From the NCBI GenBank assembly GCA_051747385.1, contig JBNJGB010000007.1, forward strand, positions 124,001 through 188,000: DNA of 64,000 nt, given 5' to 3'. This DNA comes from JBNJGB01 sp051747385 (GTDB taxonomy: Bacteria; Myxococcota_A; UBA9042; PHBI01; JACKFB01). The notes beneath the pieces were generated by a model. The model was given only the letters and a program-made list of their open reading frames with translations. It was not told the DNA's origin and ran no database searches. The translations under genes and the position numbers were made by a program. Below, in pieces: positions 48,742 through 57,742 of the stretch (the stretch's first letter is position 1; each line of letters starts with the position of its first letter).

Positions 48742-49338
48742 CTAGAACGGGATGTCGTCGTCGTCGTAGAAACCCGGGTCCTGGCCCTGGCCGCCGCCGC
48801 CCTGGGGGGGCTGCTGCGGCTGCTGGGGGCCCGGACCGCCCTGCGGGGGGGCGCCCTGCGGGGGGGCGCCCTGCGGGGGGGCGCCCTGGGGCTGGAAGCC
48901 TCCGCCTCCGCCTCCGCCGAAGCCGCCGCCCTGGGGGGCGCCGCCGCCCCAGCCGCCCTGCTGCTGCGGGGGACCGCCGAAACCGCCGCCCTGACCGCTC
49001 CCGCTGTCCAGGAACTGCATGTCGTGGCCCACGACCTCCGTCATGTACTTGCGCTGGCCGCTCTGGGCGTCCTCCCAGGAGCGGGTCTGCAAGCGCCCCT
49101 CGATGTACACCGTCCGTCCCTTGCTCAGGTACTGCTGGGCGATCTCGGCGGTGCGACCGAACAGCACGACGCGGTGCCACTCGGTCTCCTCCTGGCGGTT
49201 GCCCATCTGGTCCTTTCGGTACCGATTCGTCGCGATGCTCAGGTTCGCGACGGGCGTGCCGGACTGGGTGGAGCGGAGCTCGGGATCGGCGCCGAGCCGC
49301 CCGATGAGGATCACCTTGTTGACTGTTCCGGAAGCCAT
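48742..49338 (-). CDS. ssb: Single-stranded DNA-binding protein
   Basis: A 198-residue SSB. The OB fold occupies 1-110: NKVILIGRLGADPELRSTQSG, VANLSIATN, EWHRVVLFGRTAEIAQQYLSKG and VYIEGRLQTRSW. A Gly/Gln/Pro-rich linker follows, with three tandem GAPPQ units encoded by an 18-bp DNA repeat (about 48843-48890). The chain ends DDDDIPF, the acidic tip that recruits repair and replication enzymes. The ATG shares its A with the pepA stop (TGATG), so it is translated behind pepA, an unusual partner. Confidence 0.95.
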   Translation of the reverse strand: MASGTVNKVILIGRLGADPELRSTQSGTPVANLSIATNRYRKDQMGNRQEETEWHRVVLFGRTAEIAQQYLSKGRTVYIEGRLQTRSWEDAQSGQRKYMTEVVGHDMQFLDSGSGQGGGFGGPPQQQGGWGGGAPQGGGFGGGGGGGFQPQGAPPQGAPPQGAPPQGGPGPQQPQQPPQGGGGQGQDPGFYDDDDIPF

Positions 49339-50822
49339 CACACCTCTCCCTGCAGGAGCTCGACCAGGGTCATCACGCCGAAGCCGGTGCCGCCCTTCGG
49401 GACGTAGCCATCGGCCTTGTCCGACATCGCGGGTCCGGCGATGTCCAGGTGGCACCAGGTCATGTCCCCCACGAACTCCTCGAGGAACAAGCCCGCGGTG
49501 ATCGCCCCGCCCCAGCGCTGGCCGACGTTCTTCATGTCGGCGTTCGGGGTCTCGAGCATCTCCCTCAGCTTCTTGTTGAGCGGCATCGGCCAGAAGTCCT
49601 CGCCGGCACGCTCGGAGGCCTCCTTGATCTTGTCGCCGAAGGCCTCGTCGCCGGCGAACAGGGCGGCCGTGTGCGGCCCGAGGGCCACCACGCTGGCGCC
49701 GGTCAGGGTGGCCAGGTCGATGACCCGATCCACGCCGAGGCGCTCCGCGTAGCAGAGGGCGTCCGCCAGGAGCAGGCGGCCCTCCGCGTCGGTGTTCATG
49801 ATCTCGACGGTCTTGCCGTTCAGGGACCGGACGATGTCGCCGACCTTGGTGGCCTTGCCGTTGATGAGGTTCTCGGAGGCCGGGACGATGCCGTGGACGA
49901 CGTACTTCGGCTTCACGGCGGCGATGGCCTTCATGGCGCCGAGGACCGCGGCCCCGCCGCCCATGTCCATCTTCATGTCCTCCATGCCCGCGGACGGCTT
50001 CAGGCTGTAGCCGCCCGAGTCGAAGGTGACGCCCTTTCCGACCAGGGCGACCTCCGGCGTGTCGTCGGTGGCGCCCTCCGGCCGGTAGGTGAGGTGGATG
50101 AAGCGGGCCTCCTCGTCGCTGCCGGCGCTCACGGAGAGGATGAGGTTCATGCCGCGGCGCGTGATCTCCGCCTCGTCGAAGATCTTCACCTCGAGGCCGC
50201 CGTCGCGGGCGATGTCGCGGGCGGCCTCGGCCATGGCGGTGGGCGTGATCTCCACCGCCGGACCGTTCATGAGGTCGCGGGCGAAGTTGACCGCCTCGCC
50301 GATGGCCTCGCCCTGCGCGACGGCAGCCTCGGCGCCGTCCACGTCCACGCCGCCGGTCGCCAGGCCCAGGCGCTGGCAGGTCAGCGGCTCCACGTTCTGG
50401 GTGCGCCAGTGATCGTAGCGATAGCCGCCGAGCAGCGCGCCCTGGGCGGCGAAGCCCATGGCGCGGGCGCGGTCGCCGGCCTCCGGGACGAGCAGGGTCG
50501 CGCTGTCCAGCTTGCGGCCGTTGGCCTCCTGCACGCCCGAGGAGGCGACGCTCCGCAGGGCGAGAGGCTCGTAGTCCTCGGCCTTGCCGACGCCGACCAG
50601 CAGCACCCGCCGGGCCTTGGCGTCCGACGTGTGCACGAGCAGGGTCTTGCCCGCCTCCGCCTTGTACCCCTCCTCCTCGACGATCCCGGACAGGCGGCCG
50701 CCGACGAGCGCGTTGGCCTCGTCGTAGGCCTCCCCCCGCGCGCCGTCGTCCGAGAAGGTCGGCACGACCAGCAGCGGCGTCGCCAGGGCGTCGAGGGCGG
50801 TGGTGTCTACGTTGAATTCCAT
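49338..50822 (-). CDS. pepA: Leucyl aminopeptidase (M17 family)
   Basis: A 494-residue enzyme. The ATG has GGGGAGG upstream. The C-terminal catalytic domain carries VGKGVTFDSGGYSLKP (first Lys/Asp metal site), MKMDMGGGAAV and NTDAEGRLLLADAL (Asp and Glu metal ligands, Arg, family signature). The N-terminal domain (1-160) is the variable M17 module. It trims N-terminal residues from peptides with two metal ions and works as a hexamer; in E. coli PepA also binds DNA. Linked to ssb by a TGATG overlap. Confidence 0.94.
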   Translation of the reverse strand: MEFNVDTTALDALATPLLVVPTFSDDGARGEAYDEANALVGGRLSGIVEEEGYKAEAGKTLLVHTSDAKARRVLLVGVGKAEDYEPLALRSVASSGVQEANGRKLDSATLLVPEAGDRARAMGFAAQGALLGGYRYDHWRTQNVEPLTCQRLGLATGGVDVDGAEAAVAQGEAIGEAVNFARDLMNGPAVEITPTAMAEAARDIARDGGLEVKIFDEAEITRRGMNLILSVSAGSDEEARFIHLTYRPEGATDDTPEVALVGKGVTFDSGGYSLKPSAGMEDMKMDMGGGAAVLGAMKAIAAVKPKYVVHGIVPASENLINGKATKVGDIVRSLNGKTVEIMNTDAEGRLLLADALCYAERLGVDRVIDLATLTGASVVALGPHTAALFAGDEAFGDKIKEASERAGEDFWPMPLNKKLREMLETPNADMKNVGQRWGGAITAGLFLEEFVGDMTWCHLDIAGPAMSDKADGYVPKGGTGFGVMTLVELLQGEV

Positions 50823-50953
50823 GGCCTCCCCGTAGGCTCGCGGTTGCGCGTCGAACGTCGTGGGCACCCTAGAAATCACAACCCCCGCCGCACCGCAAGG
50901 ACGTCTCCAGTGGAGCTGGCCGCCCCGGGCCGCGTCGGCTACCATGCCCCACC

Positions 50954-51061
50954 ATGTCCGACCCGCGCCCGATCGTGGTCCACAAGTACGGCGGAAGCTC
51001 CCTGGGTGCCGTGGCGGACGTCACGCGGCGCCTGCACGCGGAGCTCCTCGGGCCCCGATGA
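50954..51061 (+). pseudogene. Truncated aspartokinase N-terminus
   Basis: A 35-codon frame, ATG to TGA, reading IVVHKYGGSSLGAVADVTRR near its start. KYGGSS is the nucleotide-binding N-terminal signature of aspartate kinase, which is normally over 400 residues. After GPR the frame stops, and no continuation is found in any forward frame before the next gene. There is no clear ribosome-binding site. It is best read as the remnant left when a deletion or rearrangement joined this site to the lipoprotein gene at 51125. Confidence 0.65.
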
Positions 51062-51089
51062 CGATCGGTGATGTGCGGTTTCCGTCGCC

Positions 51090-51118
51090 TTGTCCCCGCC
51101 GGGCGTCTCCGCTATGAG
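51090..51118 (+). promoter_or_regulatory. Possible promoter with start at the GTG codon
   Basis: TTGTCC (51090-51095) and TATGAG (51113-51118) are 17 bases apart. The expected start, 7 bases after the -10, is the GTG at 51125 itself, so the mRNA could be leaderless. A weak GAGAGG lies just before the GTG, which argues the other way. Confidence 0.3.
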
Positions 51119-51124
51119 AGGCGG

Positions 51125-53728
51125 GTGTCTCCACGACTCCCGACCCTGATCCCGGCGGCGCTCCTGCTGTTCGCCGGGCCGGCCGCATGCGACGACGGCG
51201 GTGCCGGCGCCGAGGCCGGAACGCCCGACGCCGGGGGACCGGACGTCGTCTCCGCGGACACGGGCGAGCAGGACGCCAAGAAGCCCCCGCCGGACACGGG
51301 ACCGGACAATCGGCCGCCCGAGCTGGAGCGCATCGGCGACCGGGTGGCGGCGAGCGAGGAGCCGCTGGTGATCGTGGTCGAGGCCGCCGATCCGGACGAG
51401 GACTCGCTGGCGTACAGCGTCTACGGCGCCCTCCCGGAGGAGGCGCGCTTCGTGAAGGCGGAGCGGCGCTTCGAGTGGACCCCGGCCCCGGAGGACGTGG
51501 GAGACGCCGTCTTCCTGACCTTCGTGGTGAGCGACGGCGAGGCGTTCGACCGCGAGACCGTGCGCATCGAGGTGGTGGCCGACAAGGGCGCCAACCCGCC
51601 CGAGATCCTGCCCGTCGGCGACCAGGCGGTGGTGGCCGGCGAGCCCTTCGAGATGGCGCTGAAGGCCACGGACCCGGACGGGGACACGGTGACCTGGGGC
51701 CACGACGGCCCGCTGCCGCAGGGCGCCACCCTGGAGTCGGCGACCGGCCTCTTCCGCTGGACGCCGCCCCAGTCCCGGGTCGGGAGCACCGTGCGCGTGA
51801 CGTTCACGGCCAGCGACGGGACGGCCACGACCGAGGCCGACGTGAGCTTCGTGGTGAAGGCCGACGACGGCGGCGAGGGCCCGTCCCCGCCCGAGCTCGC
51901 GCCGCCGGCCGCGCAGGACGTCGGGGTGGGCGAGGCCCTGGAGGTGATCCTGGAGGCCACGGATCCGGACGGAGACGACGTGACGTTCGGGCTCCATGGC
52001 GGAGCGCCGCCGGAGAGCACCCTGGAGGGGGCGGTGTTCCGCTGGACGCCGGACGCCGGGGACGCGGGCCAGTCGTGGTCGGTGACCTTCTCCGCGACGG
52101 ACGGCACCTTCACCAGCTTCGCGACCCTGGACCTGACCGTGGTGAAGCCCCAGACCGGCCCCGGCTGCACCGACGACCCGGGGGAGCCGAACGAGGGCGT
52201 GGACGCGGCCACGGACCTGGCGCCCGGGACCCTGGAGGCGAGCATCTGCGACACGGACCTGGTGCCCGTGGACGTGGACTTCTACGCGGTGGACGTGGAC
52301 GGCGGGCAGGCCGTGGACCTCACGCTGTCCTTCGACCCGTCCCAGGGGGACCTGGACCTGTTCCTGGTGGACGCCGAGGAGTCCATCCTGGCGTCCAGCG
52401 AGACCGCCTCGGCCGAGGAGTCGCTCACCTGGAACGCCGAGGCCTCCCAGACGGTGTACGCGGTGGTGGCGGGCTTCGGGCAGGAGACCTTCCACACGGG
52501 CTACACCCTGGAGCTCTCCCTCGAGGTGCCGGAGACCTGCCAGGACGACGACTTCGAGCCCAACGACGACTTCTCCGGGGCCGCCTCCCTCCCGGACTCC
52601 GGCACGCCCCTGGCGCTGTGTCCCGGGGACACGGACGTGTGGCACACGTGGCTGTACTGCGGGGAGACGATGACGGCGACCCTCGACACGGGAGGCACCG
52701 GGGACCTGGACCTGAGCCTGTGGGACGAGGACGGCCAGGGCGACACGCCGCTGGCCCGGTCCGCGACCCCGGACGAGGTGGAGACCCTGGTGCTCGACGC
52801 CGCGCCGGCCGAGGGCCCGTACTGGCTCCGGGTGGTGGGCTATCCGCCGGGCCAGGGGAGCGGCACCTACACCCTCGACGTGACCTACGACGGGGAGTGC
52901 GAGGACGACGCCCTGGTCGGCAACGGCGCGCTGGTCGACGCCGCGCCGCTGGAGGGGGTCGACGGGGTCCTGGAGGACCTGGTGGTCTGCTGCGGCGCCG
53001 ACTGGTTCGCCGTGGAGGCCGGCGCCGGAGCCGACCTCCTCGCGGCGGTGACCCCCTCCGGCGACGGCAGCGTCGGGGTGACGGCCTACGCGCCGGACGG
53101 CGTGACGGCCCTGGACGTGGCCTCCCCCGAGGAGAGCGGCGGAACCGTCGGGTTCGTCACGGAGGAGGCCGGCACGCACTACCTCCGCGTGGAGGGGGCG
53201 GTCCACACCGGGTACTCCCTGGAGTGGCTCGTCGACGGCGGCGGAGAGGAGCCGGCGGAGTGCGCCACGGCGTCCTGCCCCCAGTTCGAGGTCTGCGACG
53301 CCGAGGCGGGCGAGTGCGTGAGCGACCTCTGCCCCGACGGGACCGGGTGCCCCACCGGCCACGCGTGCCACGACGGCTACTGCACCGACCCGTGCGAGGC
53401 GGACGCCGACTGCCGCACGAGCCTGGACTACGCGTGCAAGGCCTTCGCCGACGGGCGCCACTGCGCCCTCGCCGGGAGCGGGGAGCCGGGCGGGGCCTGC
53501 ATCAGCCACGAGAACTGCGCGGGCGCGGCGGTCTGTACCTTCCAGGGCTCGGAGGGGTACTGCGCGATCCGGGACTGCGCAGCGCCCGGGTTCGTCTGCC
53601 CAGACGGGACGGCCTGCACGGAGCACCCCGACGGCGGCACCCTGTGCGCGGTCATGTGCGGGGGGAGCGGAGACTGCCGCGAGGACGACGGATACGTGTG
53701 TCAGGAGGGCGTGTGTCTGCCTCAGTAG
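51125..53728 (+). CDS. Large secreted lipoprotein with Ig-like, PPC and Cys-rich domains
   Basis: An 867-residue lipoprotein; lipobox FAGPAAC near residue 22. An acidic linker (23-60) leads to three Ig-like/cadherin-type repeats (about 60-150, 155-250, 255-345), each with a DPDxDxxxY/F motif and a FxWTP motif. Then come three PPC-type beta modules (about 350-730) with DVDFYAVDVDGG and GDLDLFLVDAEE-like strands. A Cys-rich tail follows (CATASCPQFEVCDAEAGECV onward, over 20 Cys), common in myxobacterial surface lipoproteins. No enzymatic residues are apparent; surface binding or adhesion is likely. Its last 16 bases overlap the next gene. Confidence 0.75.
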   Translation: MSPRLPTLIPAALLLFAGPAACDDGGAGAEAGTPDAGGPDVVSADTGEQDAKKPPPDTGPDNRPPELERIGDRVAASEEPLVIVVEAADPDEDSLAYSVYGALPEEARFVKAERRFEWTPAPEDVGDAVFLTFVVSDGEAFDRETVRIEVVADKGANPPEILPVGDQAVVAGEPFEMALKATDPDGDTVTWGHDGPLPQGATLESATGLFRWTPPQSRVGSTVRVTFTASDGTATTEADVSFVVKADDGGEGPSPPELAPPAAQDVGVGEALEVILEATDPDGDDVTFGLHGGAPPESTLEGAVFRWTPDAGDAGQSWSVTFSATDGTFTSFATLDLTVVKPQTGPGCTDDPGEPNEGVDAATDLAPGTLEASICDTDLVPVDVDFYAVDVDGGQAVDLTLSFDPSQGDLDLFLVDAEESILASSETASAEESLTWNAEASQTVYAVVAGFGQETFHTGYTLELSLEVPETCQDDDFEPNDDFSGAASLPDSGTPLALCPGDTDVWHTWLYCGETMTATLDTGGTGDLDLSLWDEDGQGDTPLARSATPDEVETLVLDAAPAEGPYWLRVVGYPPGQGSGTYTLDVTYDGECEDDALVGNGALVDAAPLEGVDGVLEDLVVCCGADWFAVEAGAGADLLAAVTPSGDGSVGVTAYAPDGVTALDVASPEESGGTVGFVTEEAGTHYLRVEGAVHTGYSLEWLVDGGGEEPAECATASCPQFEVCDAEAGECVSDLCPDGTGCPTGHACHDGYCTDPCEADADCRTSLDYACKAFADGRHCALAGSGEPGGACISHENCAGAAVCTFQGSEGYCAIRDCAAPGFVCPDGTACTEHPDGGTLCAVMCGGSGDCREDDGYVCQEGVCLPQ

Positions 53729-55428
53729 AAGAGCCGAGCCCGGCCGGGAAGCTCGTCCGGTCGAAGTACGTCTCCACCTTCGCCCACATGGGGGAGGTCT
53801 ACGTCTACCACGACCTGTACGGGTATATCCTCGAGATGAGCCCGGACATCCTGGACTTCCTGGAGGAGTTCCGGGAGCCCGTGAAGCCGGACACCATCTG
53901 CTCGAAGTACGCCAACGCGTTCGGCGAGCAGACGCCCGAGTCCTTCGTGGGCATCTTCCTGCAGTTCCGCTGCCTGGTGGAGCCGGGGAGCGACGAGTTG
54001 GACGGCATCTGGGAGATGGTCCCGGTCCGGGGCCGCTGGAACGTCTGGGAGCGCACCGACGACGGCGGCCTCGTGCTCTACACGGCCTGGGGCGACCGCC
54101 CGGTCCGGCGCCACGCGCTCACGGCGGAGGAGACCCTGGTCTGGGACGGCTTCGACTCGGAGACGAGGCTGTCCACCCTGGCCGGCGAGCACGGCATGGA
54201 CGTGGTCGGCGCGCTCATCGAGCGCCTGGTGCACCACGACGTGCAGGCGGTGAAGCTGAGCGCCCTGCCCCTGTCGTACTACAAGGGCCGCCAGCACATG
54301 AAGCCGCCGTATCTGACCAGCACGATGCCGTACGCGCCGTACGACCCGCGGACGGACGAGCTTCCCCCGGGGCCGGGCGACCTGCTGTCGCCGGAGGCCT
54401 ACTATCGCCGCGAGGTGGACGACGCGGAGGCCCAGTTCGACCACGGGGAGACGACGCTGTCGCACCTGCTGCGGCGTCCCCACCCGGCCCTCGGCGGGCG
54501 CACCTACGGGCAGGCGCTGGTGGACGGGCTGGCGGAGCGGGGTCTCCTCCCGGAGGGGCGCGTGGAGGTCCTGGAGATCGGCGGCGGCCTGGGCGAGGTG
54601 GCCCGCTCGGCCGTGGAGGCCCTGCAAGCCCGCGGACTGGAGGTGTCCTGGGACATCCTGGAGCTGTCCCCGGTGCTCGCCACGGCCCAGCGCGAGGCGA
54701 TGGAGGGCCTGCCGGTCCGGATCCACGAGGGCGAAGCGCTCACCAGCGACTGGCCGGCCGCGGAGTACGACCTCGTCCTGTCGAACGAGATGATCGGCGA
54801 CCTGCCCGCCGAGCAGATGACGCACGCCCGGGCGGGCCTGGACCGGGACGACCTCGAGGGCGACGCGCTGCAGGCGCACCTGTCGCGCCAGGGGATCGCG
54901 GGTCGCCTCGTCGCGAAGTACACCCTGCCCATCGGCGACGCGCCGGACCCGTTCTACATCAACACCGGCGCCATCCAGCTCCTGGAGCGCATCCGGGAGC
55001 ACCTGCGCCCGGGCGGCGTGGCCTGGGTCAGCGAGTTCGGCCACATCGGACGCTGGCCGATCCTGTCGACCCAGCTCGACCACCCCGAGCTGTCCATCCA
55101 CTTCGGCCACCTGACCATGGTCGCCCGCGAGCTGGGCCTGGAGACGGACTTCGAGTTCGTCATGGACGTGCTGGACCTGGACCGGGACGCGAAGGGCCTC
55201 GCCACCACGCGGAGCTACTTCCGGGCGCTCCGCGCGCTCCTCGAGGACCACGACGTGACCCTGGACAAGGTCGGCTACACGGAGGCCATGTTCCGGGACC
55301 TCGTGAGCGAGCACGTGGACCTCGACCGCATCGGCGAGCTCGAGTTCCACCCCATCGAGGATCGCCTCATGGGCCTGGTCCCCCACGAGTTCAAGGCGCT
55401 CGTCCTGAAGAAGCCGACGGGCGGCTAG
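53713..55428 (+). CDS. PqqD-like plus MidA-like SAM methyltransferase
   Basis: A 571-residue cytoplasmic protein. GTG start behind AGGAGG, lying inside the end of the lipoprotein gene. The N-terminal 60-odd residues (YHDLYGYILEMSPDILDFLEEF, then a helix pair ending FLQFRCLVEPG) look like a PqqD-type winged helix. A second similar block (RRHALTAEETLVWDGFDS, VVGALIERLVHHDVQ) follows at about 130-185. From about 270 there is a methyltransferase domain: VEVLEIGGGLGEVARS (motif I), WDILELSPVLATAQRE, YDLVLSNEMIGDLPAEQ, similar to the MidA/NDUFAF7 family. The combination suggests a leader- or protein-directed methylation, but no substrate is visible. rimO converges 2 bases away. Confidence 0.7.
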   Translation: MSASVEEPSPAGKLVRSKYVSTFAHMGEVYVYHDLYGYILEMSPDILDFLEEFREPVKPDTICSKYANAFGEQTPESFVGIFLQFRCLVEPGSDELDGIWEMVPVRGRWNVWERTDDGGLVLYTAWGDRPVRRHALTAEETLVWDGFDSETRLSTLAGEHGMDVVGALIERLVHHDVQAVKLSALPLSYYKGRQHMKPPYLTSTMPYAPYDPRTDELPPGPGDLLSPEAYYRREVDDAEAQFDHGETTLSHLLRRPHPALGGRTYGQALVDGLAERGLLPEGRVEVLEIGGGLGEVARSAVEALQARGLEVSWDILELSPVLATAQREAMEGLPVRIHEGEALTSDWPAAEYDLVLSNEMIGDLPAEQMTHARAGLDRDDLEGDALQAHLSRQGIAGRLVAKYTLPIGDAPDPFYINTGAIQLLERIREHLRPGGVAWVSEFGHIGRWPILSTQLDHPELSIHFGHLTMVARELGLETDFEFVMDVLDLDRDAKGLATTRSYFRALRALLEDHDVTLDKVGYTEAMFRDLVSEHVDLDRIGELEFHPIEDRLMGLVPHEFKALVLKKPTGG

Positions 55429-55430
55429 CC

Positions 55431-56801
55431 CTACTCCGCGGGGAGGAGCCGCGCCACCAGGTCGTAGTCGCCGGCGTCGACGATCTCGGCGCGCACGATG
55501 TGGCCGGGCTCGGCCCAGCCTTCGTTGATGTAGGTGACGCCGTCGATCTCGGGGGCCTGGCCGTAGGTGCGGGCCTGCAGCAGGAGGTCCGTCTCGCGGC
55601 TCGGGCCCTCGACGAGGACGTCCACCTCGCGGCCGAGCATGGACTCCTGGATCTCCGCCGAGATGCCCTGCTGGAGGGTCATGAGGCGGTGATACCGATC
55701 CTCCTTCACCAGGGACATCACCTGGTCGGGCATCCGGGCCGACCGCGTGCCCTCCTCCTGCGAGTACTTGAACACGCCCACGCGCTCGAAGCGGCTGTCC
55801 TCCACGAAGTCGAGCAGCGACCGGAACTCCTCCTCCGTCTCGCCGGGGTGGCCGACGATGAAGGTCGTGCGCAGGACCAGGCCCGGGACGCGCTCCCGCA
55901 GCTTGCGGACCAGGTCGCGGGTGTCCTGCTCGGAGAACCGGCGCCGCATCCGCTTCAGCATGGGGTCCGCGATGTGCTGGAGCGGCATGTCGACGTAGCT
56001 GGCGATCTTCTCCTCGGTGGCGATGAGGTCCACCAGCTCGTCGGTGAAGGCGTGGGGATAGCAGTACATGAGGCGGATCCAGCGGATGCCGTCCACCTTC
56101 ACCAGCTCGCGCAGGAGCTTCTGCAGGTCCTCGCCCGTCTTCCGGTCCACGCCATAGTGCGTGAGGTCCTGGGCGATGAGGTTGATCTCCTTCGTGCCCC
56201 GCGCGGCCAGGCCGCGCACCTCGGCGACCACGTCCTCGATGGAGCGGCTCCGCTGGCCGCCGCGAAGCCGCGGGATGATGCAGAAGGCGCAGACCTGGCT
56301 GCAGCCCTCCGCGATCTTCACCCAGGCCGTCCAGTCGGGCGTGCTGAGGACCCGCGGGCTGTAGGCGTCGTAGTTGTAGCCGGGCCGCGGGGTCTTGTCC
56401 CGCGGGGCCGGGGCCTTCGGGCCCTCCAGGACCGTCCCCAGCCGGTCGACCTCGCCCGTGCCCAGGAAGTGGTCGACCTCCGGAAGCTCCCTCCGCAGCT
56501 CGTCCTCGTAGCGCTGGGCCAGGCAGCCGGTCACCACGAGGCGCTTGCGGCCTCCGGACTCCTCCTTGTCCCGCGCCAGGTCGAGGATGGTGTCCACCGA
56601 CTCCTCGCGGGCCTCCTCCACGAAGCTGCACGTGTTCACCACGAGCAGGTCGGCCTCCTCGGCGGACTGCACCACGCGGTAGCTCCGCTCGGCCAGGTCG
56701 CCGAGCATGATCTCGGAGTCCACCCGGTTCTTCGGGCAGCCCAGGGAGACGAAGAAGACCTTCTTGTCGCCGTCGTCCGGCGCGGGGTTCGGGGCGCTCA
56801 T
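55431..56801 (-). CDS. rimO: Ribosomal protein S12 methylthiotransferase RimO
   Basis: A 456-residue radical SAM enzyme, normal length. The N-terminal MTTase domain has SLGCPKNRVDSE, NTCSFVEEAREES and GCLAQRY (three Cys of the auxiliary cluster). The radical SAM domain has GCSQVCAFCIIPRLRG (the three cluster Cys). The C-terminal TRAM domain (about 380-456) ends EIVDAGDYDLVARLL. CPKNRVDSE distinguishes RimO from MiaB. It adds a methylthio group to an Asp of ribosomal protein S12. Its ATG overlaps the lolA stop. Confidence 0.95.
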   Translation of the reverse strand: MSAPNPAPDDGDKKVFFVSLGCPKNRVDSEIMLGDLAERSYRVVQSAEEADLLVVNTCSFVEEAREESVDTILDLARDKEESGGRKRLVVTGCLAQRYEDELRRELPEVDHFLGTGEVDRLGTVLEGPKAPAPRDKTPRPGYNYDAYSPRVLSTPDWTAWVKIAEGCSQVCAFCIIPRLRGGQRSRSIEDVVAEVRGLAARGTKEINLIAQDLTHYGVDRKTGEDLQKLLRELVKVDGIRWIRLMYCYPHAFTDELVDLIATEEKIASYVDMPLQHIADPMLKRMRRRFSEQDTRDLVRKLRERVPGLVLRTTFIVGHPGETEEEFRSLLDFVEDSRFERVGVFKYSQEEGTRSARMPDQVMSLVKEDRYHRLMTLQQGISAEIQESMLGREVDVLVEGPSRETDLLLQARTYGQAPEIDGVTYINEGWAEPGHIVRAEIVDAGDYDLVARLLPAE

Positions 56802-57562
56802 CCGTCGTCGTCTTCCTTCCCGGGCTTCGCGTCCTTCCCGGGCTCGGGATCCTCCCGCGGGTCGGGAGCCTTCCGGGGCTTCGCGTCCTCCACGCGGGCC
56901 TCCAGGTCCTCGACGCGCACGCCCTCCGGCGGCTCGAACTCGAAGCCCTCCTTCTTGAGCGGGTCGTAGGACGGGTCCTCGAAGGTGATGCGGCTCGCGT
57001 TGTCGAGCGGGTCCACGAGCTCCGTGCGGCGGATCTCGAAGCTGTCCGGGTCCACGTACAGGGTGAGGTGCTTGTAGTTCTGCTGCCCCTCCTTCGGGGT
57101 CAGCTCCAGGGCCACCAGGCCGTCCTTCGGCTCCTGGAGCGAGATGTCGAACTCCTCCCGCAGGTTGCCCTGCCCGAACAGGAAGCGCAGGGCCGCGTAC
57201 AGCTCCGAGTCCCGCACGGGCAGCTTGTAGACGATGCGATCCGCCGGCTGGTAGGTCCACAGCACGTCCCCGTCGGAGACGTAGTAGACCTTGTCTGGCT
57301 GCGTGTAGTCCCAGCGCATCATGCCGGGCTTCTTGAAGTACACGCGACCGCTCTTGTCGAGGGGGCGCGGCAGGTGCTTGCGCTTCACCACCTGCTCGAA
57401 GCGGGCCTCGAAGTCCGTCACCGACTCGTAGAAGTGCTGGACCCCGTCCACGGCCTCCTTCTGCGAGATGGAGCCCGGGTCGACCGACGCGGCGGCGGCC
57501 GGAGCCAGGAGCATCACGGCCAGGGCCAGGGCCGGGGCCAGGGAGCGAGCGATGGCGCGCAT
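56798..57562 (-). CDS. lolA: Outer-membrane lipoprotein carrier LolA
   Basis: A 254-residue periplasmic protein; the ATG follows GGAGGTC. The signal peptide is about 1-25. The LolA fold covers 26-210: VQHFYESVTDFEARFEQVV, LDKSGRVYFKKPGMMRWDY, ADRIVYKLPV, LYVDPDSFEIRRTELVDPLDN. The last 45 residues are a charged Pro/Lys/Glu tail (KDAKPGKEDDDG end) not found in typical LolA. It carries lipoproteins from the LolCDE complex to the outer membrane; a LolC/E-type permease lies at 60854, and many lipoproteins in the window would be clients. The gene overlaps rimO by 4 bases. Confidence 0.9.
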   Translation of the reverse strand: MRAIARSLAPALALAVMLLAPAAAASVDPGSISQKEAVDGVQHFYESVTDFEARFEQVVKRKHLPRPLDKSGRVYFKKPGMMRWDYTQPDKVYYVSDGDVLWTYQPADRIVYKLPVRDSELYAALRFLFGQGNLREEFDISLQEPKDGLVALELTPKEGQQNYKHLTLYVDPDSFEIRRTELVDPLDNASRITFEDPSYDPLKKEGFEFEPPEGVRVEDLEARVEDAKPRKAPDPREDPEPGKDAKPGKEDDDG

Positions 57563-57742
57563 GGGAGACCTCCGAGGATGCGGGGATGTACCGGAAGGGT
57601 CGTTCGGTGTCAAAGGCCCGTCCAGCGCGGGGAATTCCGCCTGTCGAGGGGACGCGCGGCCCCGCCGGACCATTCAGCGTCGCGCGGGACGGCGCGGGGC
57701 GCGCGGGCATGATACCGTCTCCCCGGCGACGGAGGCCGCGCG

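Noticed and set aside
48653..48745. 30-codon plus-strand ORF behind GGAGGC near the end of ssb
   Set aside because: No conserved-looking sequence, mostly Arg and Gly, and its stop lies opposite the ssb stop; likely chance.
51062..51124. Frameshifted continuation of the aspartokinase fragment
   Set aside because: None of the three forward frames after 51061 resembles the next part of aspartokinase; truncation fits better than a frameshift.
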